Positions 1 to 9,500 of a stretch of DNA of 64,000 nucleotides are shown piece by piece. The stretch covers positions 39,155-103,154 of the forward strand of contig JAKPQD010000271.1 of assembly GCA_029572965.1 (NCBI GenBank), in the 5' to 3' direction. Position numbers and translations under genes: made by a program. Numbering within the stretch: position 1 is the stretch's first letter; the number at the start of each line of letters is the position of its first letter. The stretch is from Bacteroidota bacterium (lineage in GTDB: Bacteria; Bacteroidota; Bacteroidia; Bacteroidales; DTGW01). The notes beneath the pieces were generated by a model. It ran no database searches. It was not told where the DNA came from and saw nothing but the letters and a program-made list of their open reading frames with translations.

Positions 1-593
1 GTTATAGTGCCTTGTTTGAGGTCAGCAGCAATGTTTTGTCCGCCAGAGTATGTGATAAAGTCATCCATGAAAGTATTGGGAATAACCGTAAATAGCGGTT
101 TTGCCCCAATTTCATAAAATACTTTGGGCTTTTTATCCTTTGGGATCAATGATTTTAACCGGTCCAACCTGGCTTGTTGCTGGTCAATAATGCTTTTGGC
201 CTTGCTTTGCTTGTTGGTAAGCCTGGCCAGTTCTGTAAGTTGCTCGCAGATTTGAGTGTATGATTTTGGCGAAGGCATGACCTTTACTTTGAGGCCAATC
301 TTTTTCAAAGCAGCAATATCTGTAGGTTTTGTCAGGTCAGTTGTTATCACCCAATCAGGTTTTAAGGTATATATCTTTTCGGTGTTGATTTCCATCCCGG
401 TAATTACAATGCTTTTTTTATCCTTAATAGCTTCTATACAATAGTTGGTACAGCCTACAAGTTTTTCTTCGGCTTCAAGAATATACAGCATCTTGGTTAG
501 CGAAGGTGCTAATGAAACAATACGCTGCGAAAATGTATTTAAGCTTAGTATGGCAAATACGAAAAACAGAATATACCCGGGTTTCAATTTCAT
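1..593 (-). CDS. btuF: Cobalamin-binding periplasmic protein, BtuF-like (partial)
   Basis: I translated this directly: an ATG at 593 opens a frame without stops to the window edge, giving about 197 residues and no C-terminus. It starts with a signal peptide of about 22 residues ending in FSQ. The next stretch, RIVSLAPSLTKMLYILEAEE, is the typical opening of class III substrate-binding proteins that serve BtuCD or iron-siderophore ABC transporters. A later segment with YSGGQNIAADLKQG also fits the family. There is no lipobox, so a soluble periplasmic protein is expected. It lies downstream of btuB and btuG behind a B12 riboswitch, which favours cobalamin over iron as ligand. A haem or siderophore binder is the alternative. 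Confidence 0.85.
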   Translation of the reverse strand, partial: MKLKPGYILFFVFAILSLNTFSQRIVSLAPSLTKMLYILEAEEKLVGCTNYCIEAIKDKKSIVITGMEINTEKIYTLKPDWVITTDLTKPTDIAALKKIGLKVKVMPSPKSYTQICEQLTELARLTNKQSKAKSIIDQQQARLDRLKSLIPKDKKPKVFYEIGAKPLFTVIPNTFMDDFITYSGGQNIAADLKQGTI

Positions 594-669
594 GATTTCA
601 ACATTTATTGAATTATCAAAGTAAGTATTTGTACGTTACTTGAGAACTATGAGGAATGTTTTTTTTATA

Positions 670-743
670 AAAAAGCAAAGACACAAAGTGCAAAGAACAA
701 AATCTAATTGAGTTTCTTTGTGTCGTTGTGTCTTTGCGTTTTA
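670..743. repeat. Palindromic GCAAAG-type intergenic repeat
   Basis: The left arm carries GCAAAGACACAAAGTGCAAAG and the right arm CTTTGTGTCGTTGTGTCTTTGC, separated by a short A/T-rich loop. It sits between btuG and btuF and would fold into a long hairpin in the minus-strand transcript, so it may lower btuF expression relative to btuG. It resembles two larger palindromes at 6255-6400 and 25399-25533, but does not share their GTGTA termini. Confidence 0.6.
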
Positions 744-752
744 AAATCTTTA

Positions 753-1826
753 TTAATAACTAAAAACTACAGAATTTGGGAAGCTTGCAGTGCCAAAGCT
801 AAATAGCTTTTCGCCTTTGGCGTTGTACCCAATTGCCATAGAATTGGCATCGTCTAAGCAAATGATGTTGCCGGTTTTTGGGTCAACATCCATGCCAAAA
901 AACATATGATCAACTAGTTTTGCTGTAGGTAGTTCTGTAGCTGTGATTGCCATAGCATAAAGTCCATCATTGAGATAATAAATTATACTACCATCTTTAT
1001 TTGCTGCTATACAATTTACCTCAGATGCGTACATTGTTTTTAAAGGGAAGTTATTTACCACTTTTGTCGATAAGTTTATTTTGCTAATACCCGAATTAGT
1101 ATAAGTCAAAGGTGAATAGTTATTTTTATCCGCTACTCCTTTACAATATGCCCAAATATTATTGTCTTTATCAGTTACCAAGTCAATTGGAACAGAAGCA
1201 ACTTCAAATGTATTGGTAATTTTAAAGGTAGACGGATCTATTTCAATTACAGTATTTCCATCATTATCCCATCCACCCGCAATAGCTGCGTAAACTTTTG
1301 AATTTACTACTATCAATTTTTCAGGACCTGTTTCAACGTCTAATGAATCGCTTTTTGTAAGCGTCTTTAAATCAATACTATAGATATAATTATTTTCATA
1401 ATTTTTCCCTTTACCGTTGGATATATAAACAGTATTTTCATTAGCTCTAACTACGTTTCGAGGATAAGAGAATCCTCCAATGTTTTTAATTACCTTGAAA
1501 TTTCGCATATTTACTACGGTCACCTTTTGCGAGTTGTTAACTACAATAAAGCCTAAAGTGTCCACAATTTCAAATGCTTGTACTACGTCGCCCACAGGAA
1601 GTCCATTAGCACTATTATAAAGGTTTTTTACAGTCTTGGCAGGGTCGCTGTTGTAAAAAGTAATATCGCCATTGGCACTGCCAAAGTTTCCTTCGCATAC
1701 TACAAACATCCCTTTCAGGTTGTTGGCCGTGATGTCCGGGGTGTCTTCTGATTTTTCGCAAGAAGTCAACAATAAAGCTACACTGCTAAGTGCTAAAAGT
1801 GAGATTTTCAAAAAGTTACGTTTCAT
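753..1826 (-). CDS. btuG: Surface lipoprotein beta-propeller, BtuG-like B12-binding protein
   Basis: The 357-residue product begins with a lipoprotein signal peptide, lipobox LLTSC with Cys23, followed by an acidic stretch (EKSED) typical of lipoproteins exported to the Bacteroidota cell surface. The rest is made of YVTN-like propeller blades, for example VVNNSQKVTVVNMRNFKVIK and KVYAAIAGGWDNDGN. The gene lies 34 bp downstream of a BtuB-type receptor under a B12 riboswitch. In Bacteroides, BtuG is a seven-bladed propeller lipoprotein that caps BtuB and binds corrinoids very tightly. Fold, location and context all match, so the call is strong by context. The ligand itself cannot be read from the sequence. 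Confidence 0.8.
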   Translation of the reverse strand: MKRNFLKISLLALSSVALLLTSCEKSEDTPDITANNLKGMFVVCEGNFGSANGDITFYNSDPAKTVKNLYNSANGLPVGDVVQAFEIVDTLGFIVVNNSQKVTVVNMRNFKVIKNIGGFSYPRNVVRANENTVYISNGKGKNYENNYIYSIDLKTLTKSDSLDVETGPEKLIVVNSKVYAAIAGGWDNDGNTVIEIDPSTFKITNTFEVASVPIDLVTDKDNNIWAYCKGVADKNNYSPLTYTNSGISKINLSTKVVNNFPLKTMYASEVNCIAANKDGSIIYYLNDGLYAMAITATELPTAKLVDHMFFGMDVDPKTGNIICLDDANSMAIGYNAKGEKLFSFGTASFPNSVVFSY

Positions 1827-1860
1827 AATATTAAAAGTTTATAATGATTAATAATACTTT

Positions 1861-3777
1861 TCAAAACATATAATTCAATTTTACAGACCAATACCTCCCC
1901 GGCATTGGATAAAGCCTGATGAGCTCATAAGCTTTGTTGGTCAGGTTATAAGCGGCGAACAGCAGTCCTATTTTTCCTTTGCCTAAGGATTGCTTTATTC
2001 CAATTTGTGCATCTATCGTTTGATAAGGCTTTAGTAAAGCATTATCGTCATAAAAACGGTCGGCTGTAAAGTGGTGCCACAAAGTGAATTCCAGAAACCC
2101 AACATTGAACTGGTTTTTCCAGGTGGTGATAATCCTGGGCGAGTAAATCATTGGCTTTTCCTGGTTGTCAACTTCAGTCTTGAATAACGCCCTGTTTAAA
2201 GTAACCATCAGCTCTGATTGGTATTGCCATTGCGGTTTCTGGAGGTTAAACATAATTTTGGTCTCAGCTCCATAAGAATGCACTTGCTGGTAGTTTTTGG
2301 CTTCCCAATAAGCCCCGGCAGGGCGCCAGACAATCATATCTTTCACTTGCGACCAATACAGGCTAATGTCTGCCGACAATCTGGAAGCATTACTTTTCCA
2401 AAAGGTAGCTAATGTGCCCAATTCTGCCGAATAGCCATTTTCGGCTTTCAGGTTGATATTGCCGCCAGGCATCCAGTAACGGTCGTTGAACGTGGGTTTG
2501 CGGAACTTCTTAGAAGCATTTGCCCTGACAGTCCATGTGTCGGGGATTATTTTAACCGCTGCACCCACCGAAGGCAACAAATCCGAATGAAAGTCGCTGT
2601 TCCATTCTTTGCGAAGCGCTGCTTGCCACGAAAACTGTTTATTGTCATATTTAATGCCGACAAAAGAAGCCAGTTCCTTTTCTTCTTTGGTGTTTCCATA
2701 GGCTGAAACGTCTGCAGAGATAAGAGCCCCGATAGAACCTGCATCAACAGACAAATGCGGTGTTATGTAATATCTAAAATTAACATCGCCATACCATTGA
2801 ACGGCTTGGATGCGCGAATCAATGCTGTTGACTGTGGCTTGTGCCGAAGCTTTTTGCCAATAATGTTGTTCGTCGTCAAAACGGGCAGCTTTCACTTGCA
2901 ATCCCCAGTTTTCGCCATGCAGTTTGTAGGCTGCAAAAAGCTTTAAAGTGGAGTCTTTCTGGTATTCATAAGCTGTAGAACCTATATGCGAAGGGATGTT
3001 ATACGCTTTAACCTGGTACCAAAAGCCAACTTCAAGGGTTGATGTTGGCGAAAGCCTGAACGCAGCGTTTTGTATCGTTCCTATATCGTGCCAGTCGCCA
3101 TCGGTCTGGGTTCGCTGATACTGGTTGATGTAATCGTAATATTTGAATTCATTTTTAGAAGCTGCACCCCAACAATTCAATTGCCAAGCAGCTTTGCCAT
3201 TTCCTACTTTGCAGAAAATGCTTCCATCAATGGTTTTCAATGATTGATAGCCTATATGAGCTGACCCGCTTAGTGTTTCGGAAGGCGTTAAATTGTTGTC
3301 GAGATTTACAGCACCACCAAAAGTGCCGCTTCCGTAAACAGCTCCTGAAGCTCCATATACTACTGATACACGGTCAAATCCGCTGGCCGGAACCATAGAA
3401 AAGTCGCAAGCCCCGGCTGTAACTGAGTTGATAGGAAAACCGTTCCAGTTGACTTGTACCTGGCTGGCAGATGAGCCCCTCAGGGTAATGTTGGCAAGGC
3501 CTCCGCCTGCACCGTAAGCTTTAACATTAAGCGCTGAGTTGCTTGTCAATAAACGGGTAATGGATTCGCCAGCAAAATCAGTAGTTTTATTTCTGGTGTA
3601 AACCTCTGTTTTAATATCGTTTCCAAAATACTGGCTGCGGGTAGCAGTAACAACAACATCGGGGACTTCGATAATAGTGTCGTTCCCTGATTGAGCTACA
3701 GCTATGTCATTGCCAATAATCGTAAGCAATATTGGCAAGCCAATAATTTGGGAAAAGAATAAAGCCTTTAAATGCAT
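1861..3777 (-). CDS. btuB: TonB-dependent cobalamin receptor BtuB
   Basis: The product is about 638 residues from the ATG at 3777; a TTG at 3786 is possible but less likely. A signal peptide ends near AVAQ. The sequence VPDVVVTATR is a TonB-box and plug start, followed by plug motifs LRGSSASQVQVNWNG and SVVYGASGAVYGSGTFGGAV. The remainder is alternating amphipathic strands of a 22-strand barrel ending in an aromatic residue (LNYMF). There is no N-terminal carboxypeptidase-like extension, which fits a vitamin receptor better than a SusC glycan transporter. The upstream cobalamin riboswitch supports corrinoid uptake across the outer membrane, powered by a TonB-ExbB-ExbD complex such as the one at 56225-58127. 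Confidence 0.9.
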   Translation of the reverse strand: MHLKALFFSQIIGLPILLTIIGNDIAVAQSGNDTIIEVPDVVVTATRSQYFGNDIKTEVYTRNKTTDFAGESITRLLTSNSALNVKAYGAGGGLANITLRGSSASQVQVNWNGFPINSVTAGACDFSMVPASGFDRVSVVYGASGAVYGSGTFGGAVNLDNNLTPSETLSGSAHIGYQSLKTIDGSIFCKVGNGKAAWQLNCWGAASKNEFKYYDYINQYQRTQTDGDWHDIGTIQNAAFRLSPTSTLEVGFWYQVKAYNIPSHIGSTAYEYQKDSTLKLFAAYKLHGENWGLQVKAARFDDEQHYWQKASAQATVNSIDSRIQAVQWYGDVNFRYYITPHLSVDAGSIGALISADVSAYGNTKEEKELASFVGIKYDNKQFSWQAALRKEWNSDFHSDLLPSVGAAVKIIPDTWTVRANASKKFRKPTFNDRYWMPGGNINLKAENGYSAELGTLATFWKSNASRLSADISLYWSQVKDMIVWRPAGAYWEAKNYQQVHSYGAETKIMFNLQKPQWQYQSELMVTLNRALFKTEVDNQEKPMIYSPRIITTWKNQFNVGFLEFTLWHHFTADRFYDDNALLKPYQTIDAQIGIKQSLGKGKIGLLFAAYNLTNKAYELIRLYPMPGRYWSVKLNYMF

Positions 3778-3885
3778 TGTTACCAAATAATTTTAATCAA
3801 AACTATTCGTAACTTTAACAAAAACAAGAGGATAGATACACCAAGGATGTCCTATTCTTTGCTTTTCTCCCGAAAGCTACGAATT

Positions 3886-4105
3886 ACATTGCAGGCAGGT
3901 CTTCTGGCTTTCCCGATTTTCAACACCTTCCCGCTATGCATAGGCATAACAGTGGTTTTTTGGTTGAAAATACAATACCGAAAATCGGTATCGGGATTAC
4001 AGCTACGGGGATAGCTCCTGACTTCCTGCTTTCGCATTGCTACGGCAGCAGGTCACAGGATTCCCATTTAATCCTTTGTTCCGACTGAACCGGAACCGGA
4101 ACCAG
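3886..4105 (-). promoter_or_regulatory. Cobalamin (adenosylcobalamin) riboswitch
   Basis: Read on the minus strand, the leader of btuB contains the core elements of this class: an AAATGGGAA block, CCCCGTAGCTGTAA, CCACTG, a GCGGGAAGG block and the B12 box AGCCAGAAGACCTGCC (about 3893-3914). Order and spacing are correct for an aptamer of about 215 nt, and roughly 110 nt separate it from the btuB start. Binding of the cofactor is expected to repress btuB-btuG-btuF. Confidence 0.93.
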
Positions 4106-4343
4106 CAATTTTTTGCAAATGAAGAAAATTTTTTTTAAATTAAAAACATTGATGCCTGAAAAAATATGAAACACACTGACTTTCTTTATTTTATCAGGTT
4201 CTTAAAAATTTAGAAAGAACTGTTTCATTTTAAGCCAAATTTAATATTAGAATATATTTAATCGATTAATAAGTTGTAATTCAGTAATTTAATAAATCGC
4301 ATTAAACATTTTCAAAATCGGCTTGTCCGTTTATAACGAGAGG

Positions 4344-4360
4344 TTTAACCCAACTAAATC
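4344..4360. repeat. 17-bp dispersed repeat, copy 1
   Basis: TTTAACCCAACTAAATC occurs here and, identically, at 9928-9944. Both copies are followed by a related, weaker stretch that ends in GGGCAAAT or CGGCAAAAT, so the similarity extends over about 35 bp. Confidence 0.55.
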
Positions 4361-4381
4361 TATAGTTCGGCAAAATATTAC

Positions 4382-4524
4382 CTCCTAATGCACTGTCGTT
4401 TAGTTTAGACTCTGACAGGTGCTGCGAACGGTGTCAGGTCAGATGTGAAACTAACCCGAAAGCGTCTTTCTGACCTGTCGGCGTATTTTTTAAGTACTTA
4501 ACTAAACGACATGGTCTCCTAATG
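4382..4524. mobile_element. Short MITE-like element with terminal inverted repeats and 9-bp target duplication
   Basis: A 125-bp segment (4391-4515) begins CACTGTCGTTTAGTTTAG and ends with the near-inverse CTTAACTAAACGACATGGT, so the arms share TGTCGTTTAGTT. It is bracketed by perfect 9-bp direct repeats CTCCTAATG at 4382-4390 and 4516-4524, as left by transposition. The inside contains further imperfect palindromes built on TGACAGGT and ACCTGTC and no coding frame. It is therefore a non-autonomous element that needs a transposase encoded elsewhere. Confidence 0.8.
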
Positions 4525-4736
4525 ATTAAATTGGGATAAAGGCTTCATTTTGTAACAATATTGACTTTTTGGGTACAAAAAACTCAACCAAAAACTTTTC
4601 TCCTTTGTGTTTCTCGGGATTTGTTCCAAAATAAGGTTTGTCATCTGGCGCATAGCCACTTTTACGTAGCCATTGACCATACACCATTCACATGCTGCTT
4701 GAAAATCCTGTGTTTTTTCTGAAGATTTTTTATTTA

Positions 4737-4768
4737 TTTGAGCAAAGGCGTTTTTTGGATTATCTTTG
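4737..4768 (+). promoter_or_regulatory. Bacteroidota sigma-ABfr-type promoter for citrate synthase
   Basis: A TTTG box at 4737-4740 is followed after exactly 20 bp by TATCTTTG at 4761-4768. This matches the Bacteroidota housekeeping consensus TTTG-N19-21-TAnnTTTG. Transcription would start near 4775, about 70 nt before the gltA start codon. Confidence 0.75.
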
Positions 4769-4844
4769 GTGTAGTTATTGTTGAAGATTAAACAAATAGA
4801 TATTTCAGGCGTTATAATAAAAATAACATTCAAAACAAAGTAAT

Positions 4845-6212
4845 ATGAAGCAATCAACAGTGCCACCAATTGTAAAACACCTTTCGGAATCGGTAGTAAA
4901 AGCCTCAAAAATTGACCCAGGCTTATTTGAAAAATATAGTGTAAAACGAGGGCTTCGCAATGCCGACCATTCGGGGGTATTGGTAGGGCTTACTAATGTT
5001 GGGGACGTTGTTGGTTACCAAAAAGTTGGTGATACACTCGAACCTATTGATGGAAAGCTTATCTATCGAGGTATCAATGTTGAAGCATTGGTTCAGGGCG
5101 CTATAGACCAAAACCGTCACGGATTTGACGAGGTTGTATATTTGCTCCTTTCGGGGAAGTTGCCCAACCAACAAGAATTGGAAGAGTTTATGCAATATAT
5201 GGGCAAACTGCGCGACCTGCCCGACGACTTTACCAATAACACCATCTTGGCCAACAAAGGCCAAAACGTAATGAACATGTTGGCTCGTACTGTATTGGGT
5301 TTGTACAATCTGGATAAAAATGCAGAAGATACTTCGCCAGAAAACCTGGTAAACCAGTCGCTTAACCTGATAGCCAAATTTCCTACCATTATTGCTTATT
5401 CGTATCATGCTTTGCGGCATTTTTATCAGCACAAGACACTTTCTATACGTCACCCAAATCCAAACCTCAGCACTGCAGAAAACTTTTTGCTGATGATGAA
5501 AGGAGAAGGGAAATATTCAAAGCTTGAAGCTGATATACTTGACCTTGCTTTGATATTGCATGCCGACCATGGCGGAGGAAACAACTCAACTTTTACTATT
5601 CGTGTAACCAGCTCAACAGGGACCGATACTTACTCGGCAGTAGCTTCTGCCATAGCTTCATTGAAGGGGCCATTGCACGGAGGCGCAAACCACGAAGTAT
5701 TGGGCATGATGGAAAACATTAAAGAGAATGTTAAACATTGGGATAACCCGAAAGAAGTTTCTGATTACCTTGTAAAAATGCTTAATAAACAAGCATACGA
5801 CCGTTCGGGTAAGATTTATGGTATCGGCCATGCAGTATATACCATCTCTGACCCTCGTGCTGTATTGTTGAAAAAACAAGCTCGCGAGCTGGCTAAAGAA
5901 AAAGGCCGTTTGGAAGAGTTTGAGCTTTATGAGTCGATAGAACATCTTGCGCCTCAAATTTTCTATGAATTTAAGGGCGACAAAGTGGCTAAGCGAGTGT
6001 GTGCCAATGTTGACTTTTACTCAGGCTTTGTATATAACTGTATTGGCATAAAAGAGCCGTTATATACCCCGTTGTTTGCTATGTCGCGTATAGCAGGCTG
6101 GTGTGCTCACCGTCTTGAAGAGCTTACTTTTGATGCCAAACGTATTATCCGTCCGGCTTATAAGAATGTTTATCCTGAACAAAGTTATATTCAGCTGAAA
6201 GACAGGGAATAG
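4845..6212 (+). CDS. gltA: Citrate synthase
   Basis: This 455-residue enzyme condenses oxaloacetate and acetyl-CoA to citrate at the entry to the TCA cycle. The catalytic residues are visible: His278 in GPLHGGANHE, His329 in YGIGHAVYTISDPRA and Asp390 in CANVDFYSGF. The LILHADHGGG motif at 237-245 is also intact. The large subunit and the full DPRA segment point to a true citrate synthase rather than the shorter 2-methylcitrate synthase type. It has its own promoter and stands alone, with a palindromic repeat downstream that probably ends transcription. Confidence 0.95.
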   Translation: MKQSTVPPIVKHLSESVVKASKIDPGLFEKYSVKRGLRNADHSGVLVGLTNVGDVVGYQKVGDTLEPIDGKLIYRGINVEALVQGAIDQNRHGFDEVVYLLLSGKLPNQQELEEFMQYMGKLRDLPDDFTNNTILANKGQNVMNMLARTVLGLYNLDKNAEDTSPENLVNQSLNLIAKFPTIIAYSYHALRHFYQHKTLSIRHPNPNLSTAENFLLMMKGEGKYSKLEADILDLALILHADHGGGNNSTFTIRVTSSTGTDTYSAVASAIASLKGPLHGGANHEVLGMMENIKENVKHWDNPKEVSDYLVKMLNKQAYDRSGKIYGIGHAVYTISDPRAVLLKKQARELAKEKGRLEEFELYESIEHLAPQIFYEFKGDKVAKRVCANVDFYSGFVYNCIGIKEPLYTPLFAMSRIAGWCAHRLEELTFDAKRIIRPAYKNVYPEQSYIQLKDRE

Positions 6213-6254
6213 TAAAATACTGTTTGAGTTTTTTTAAAACTCTCTCCAAGAGGC

Positions 6255-6400
6255 AGTGTAAAAAGAAATATTAACCGCAAAGTTCACGAAGAAAGAATAA
6301 AGTACGCAAAGTTTTAAATGTTGATTATTAATACTTTGCGTGCTTTGCGGAAAAACTTAGCGACCTTTGCGGTTAGCTTTTTTTGACCTTTTTACACACT
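6255..6400. repeat. Palindromic intergenic repeat, GTGTAAAAAG-ended
   Basis: The 146-bp element begins AGTGTAAAAAG and ends CTTTTTACACACT. Nested inside are inverse arms AACCGCAAAGTTC and GACCTTTGCGGTTAG, then GTACGCAAAG and CTTTGCGTGCTTTGCGG. A second, diverged copy is at 25399-25533 with the same order of motifs, including a central TTGATTATTAA. Both follow a plus-strand gene and precede the end of a minus-strand gene, so they may serve as bidirectional terminators. Confidence 0.75.
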
Positions 6401-6513
6401 CTCAAATATGATAATATTGTTGGCCTGATGAATCCATCTATCGTTCATAAGATTGCTCCTTTTAATTTTGATTGGGCAACCATAAGTGTTTTTATTTGGT
6501 AAGCTTCATGTTA

Positions 6514-9500
6514 TTATTCCAAATATTTACTTATAATAGATAATAGTATTTCGCCTTTTGTTGGTTTGCTGATATAATCAACACAGCCGGCTTCAAGGGC
6601 TTTATAACGCTCATCATTTGCAGCATAAGCTGTTTGTGCTATTATTTTTAGGGTCGGAAAATGTTTTATTATCTCATTAGTAGCTTCATATCCAGTCATA
6701 TCGGGCAGGCGAACGTCCATTAGCACTAAGTCAACAGCATGCTCGTGTACGAGCTTTATAGCTTTCTGGCCGGTTTCTGCAATATAAATTTTTGAAAAGT
6801 GTCTATTTAACAGCTCTTGCAAGTACATTACATTGTATTCGTCATCTTCTACAATAAGTAGTTTTTTTTCAGGAACAAAATTTTGTCGGGTTTCTGCCTG
6901 TATTACAGGTATTGGATTGGGCATATTGCTTTTTTGATAGTCGATGGTAAAGTGAAAGGTTGAGCCTTTGTTACATTCTGACTCAAACCATACTTCCCCG
7001 CCCAGTAAATTTGTTAACCCCTTAACAATAGGTAAGCCTAAACCTGTTCCGCCTACATAATTTTTAGAAATCACTGTATCAATGCGGAAGAAACGGTCAA
7101 ATATAAATTTGTGTTTTTCTTCAGGAATGCCAATGCCTGTATCGGATACATAAAAATGCAATTTGTTGTTGTCAAGTATGCAGCCGCATTCAATTTTACC
7201 GGTTTCGGTATATTTAAAAGCATTTGAAATAAGGTTTATAAGTATTTGTTTTAGTTTAAGCTTATCGGTTTTAATATTGATAATATTTTCATCTAATACA
7301 TGGTGCATCAACAAATTTATATGCTGCTTGTTTGTGCGGTTTTGATAATCAGCAAAAAATATGGTAAGTTCTGTAAATACCTCGTTAATATTGCATTCTT
7401 CAATTTGCAATGTACTCTGGCCTGATTCAATTTTTGAAATGTCGAGAATATCGTTAATGATAGCCAGCAAATCGTTGCACCGACGTTCAATAATATTTGA
7501 GTATTGTACAAGTTTTTCTTTGTTATTGTAATTTTCGGCCATCAGACTTGTAAAACCCATAATGGCATTCATGGGTGTGCGTATTTCGTGGCTCATGTTT
7601 TGCAAAAAGGCTGTTTTCAGGCGGTCATTTTCTTCGGCTTTTTCTTTGGCCAAAATAGCTTCATGTTCTATCTGTTTACGTTCGGTAATGTCTAATGCTA
7701 CACCAACTATTCCATCTCTTTTGTCTGAAATGGAGAACGGGGTTACAATGTTAAAATGCGAAGCTCCATTAACAGTAGATTCAAAACTAGCTATTTCGCC
7801 CGAAAGGGCTTTTTTTACATTTTCAATTATAAGCGGGTGATCTTTATAGAGTTCAAAAACAGATAAGCCAACAACCTGGTTTGGCTTGAGACCCAGACTT
7901 TTAAGGCCGGCCCCAATAGAAAGTTTAAATAGCCCGTCATTGTCAATCATATAAAATATGATGGGTAAATTTTCTATGGCTGTCCTTGTCAATATTTCGT
8001 TTTTCTTTAGTTCTTCTTCTACTCGCTTGCGTTCGGTGATATCAATGCCAATGCCGGCAAAGTAGTTTTTGCCATAAATTGTCAGCGGGCTTGCAGTAAA
8101 ATACATTGGGATTTTGGTCCCGTCTTTCTTTTGAAGGTAAGCTTCTGCTTCGCCAAAGCCTTTTTCCATAGTGGTTTTAACTCCTTCAATCACTGCTTTT
8201 TGGCTTTTTTCATCATCCTTGTACCAGTCAAGAAGGTGCATATGCGACATTTCTTCAGCGCTATATCCGGTCATCAACTCATGTTTTTGGTTCCAGCGTA
8301 CAATCTGTCCTTTTTCATTGTACAAGTATAGCATCCCCGGGACACAATTAAATATAGCCTCTATAAATGTTTTTTCGCGAAGCAGTTCGTCTTCCACTTT
8401 CTTACGTTCGGTAATATCTCTGGCTGCTGCATATATCTTATTGCCGTTTGGATAAGATCGCCACTCAATCCATCTGTACGATCCATCTTTGCACCGGTAC
8501 CTATTAGTAAAATTCAGGATTACTTTTTGACTTTCAAGTTGTGATATAATTTCAAGTGTAGAAGGGATATCTTCGGGGTGAATGAAGTCGAGGAAACGTT
8601 TCCCTTCTAATTCATCGAGTGTATAGCCAAGTGTATTTTGCCATTCCTGGTTGAGCCGCTCAAAATGCCCATCGATATTGGCAATGCATAGCAAATCAAT
8701 GGCACAGTTGAAGAAGTTTTCAATTTCTTCAGCCTGTTGTTTAATTTTCAGTTCGTTTGCTTCGGCCTGCTCTTTAGCATTAATTAGTATTGCTTCTGTT
8801 TCTTTAATATTAGTTATATCTCTAACGTTGATAACCACAGCATTTATAGAAGGGTTATCGAGATGGTTCTGGGCCACGGCTTCAAACCAGACATATTCTT
8901 TGTGCTTGTGTTTGTGCCTATATTGAAGCTTTACCGTTTCATTTCTGGTGTTCAACACTTTATTCCATGCCTGCAATACTATATCCAAATCGGGCGGATA
9001 AATAACATTTTGAATTGGCCCCATGAGTTCTTCAATGGTAAAGCCTGTATCTCTTGCTGCGGCATCGCTGATGAAGAATTGTTCGCCATTTTTGTTTACC
9101 AATACAAAAGTGTCATTAGAGTTTTTGAGCATCAGCCGAAAGCGTTCTTCGCTTTTTTCAATCCTGTTTTTGGTATTTATTAGTTCTTCATTGGTTTGTG
9201 TCAATTCTTCGTTTAGTTGTTGGTATTCTTCGTTTTGGGCTTCAAACTCTTCGTTTTTTTCTTTCAGTTGTTTTTCATATCGCTTGCGTTCGGTAATATC
9301 GTTGAAAACTGCTACCATCTTACCGGCGCTAATTTGATAGGCTATTACCTCAAAAGCTCCCGAAATTTCATTGTCTTGGTAATTAATTTGTTCAGTTTTC
9401 CACAAAATTCCTTTTTCGGCTGCTTCGCGGTACCTAAATGGTACTTCTGTGTTAATAAGCGGAGGAAAAGCTTCTTCTATGGTTTTTCCAATGAATTGTG

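Noticed and set aside
1861..3777. SusC-type glycan receptor
   Set aside because: There is no SusC N-terminal extension and no SusD partner, and a B12 riboswitch precedes the gene.
4519..4908. A 129-codon minus-strand frame overlapping the gltA promoter and start
   Set aside because: It covers the well-formed gltA promoter and the first codons of gltA, and its sequence shows no family motif.
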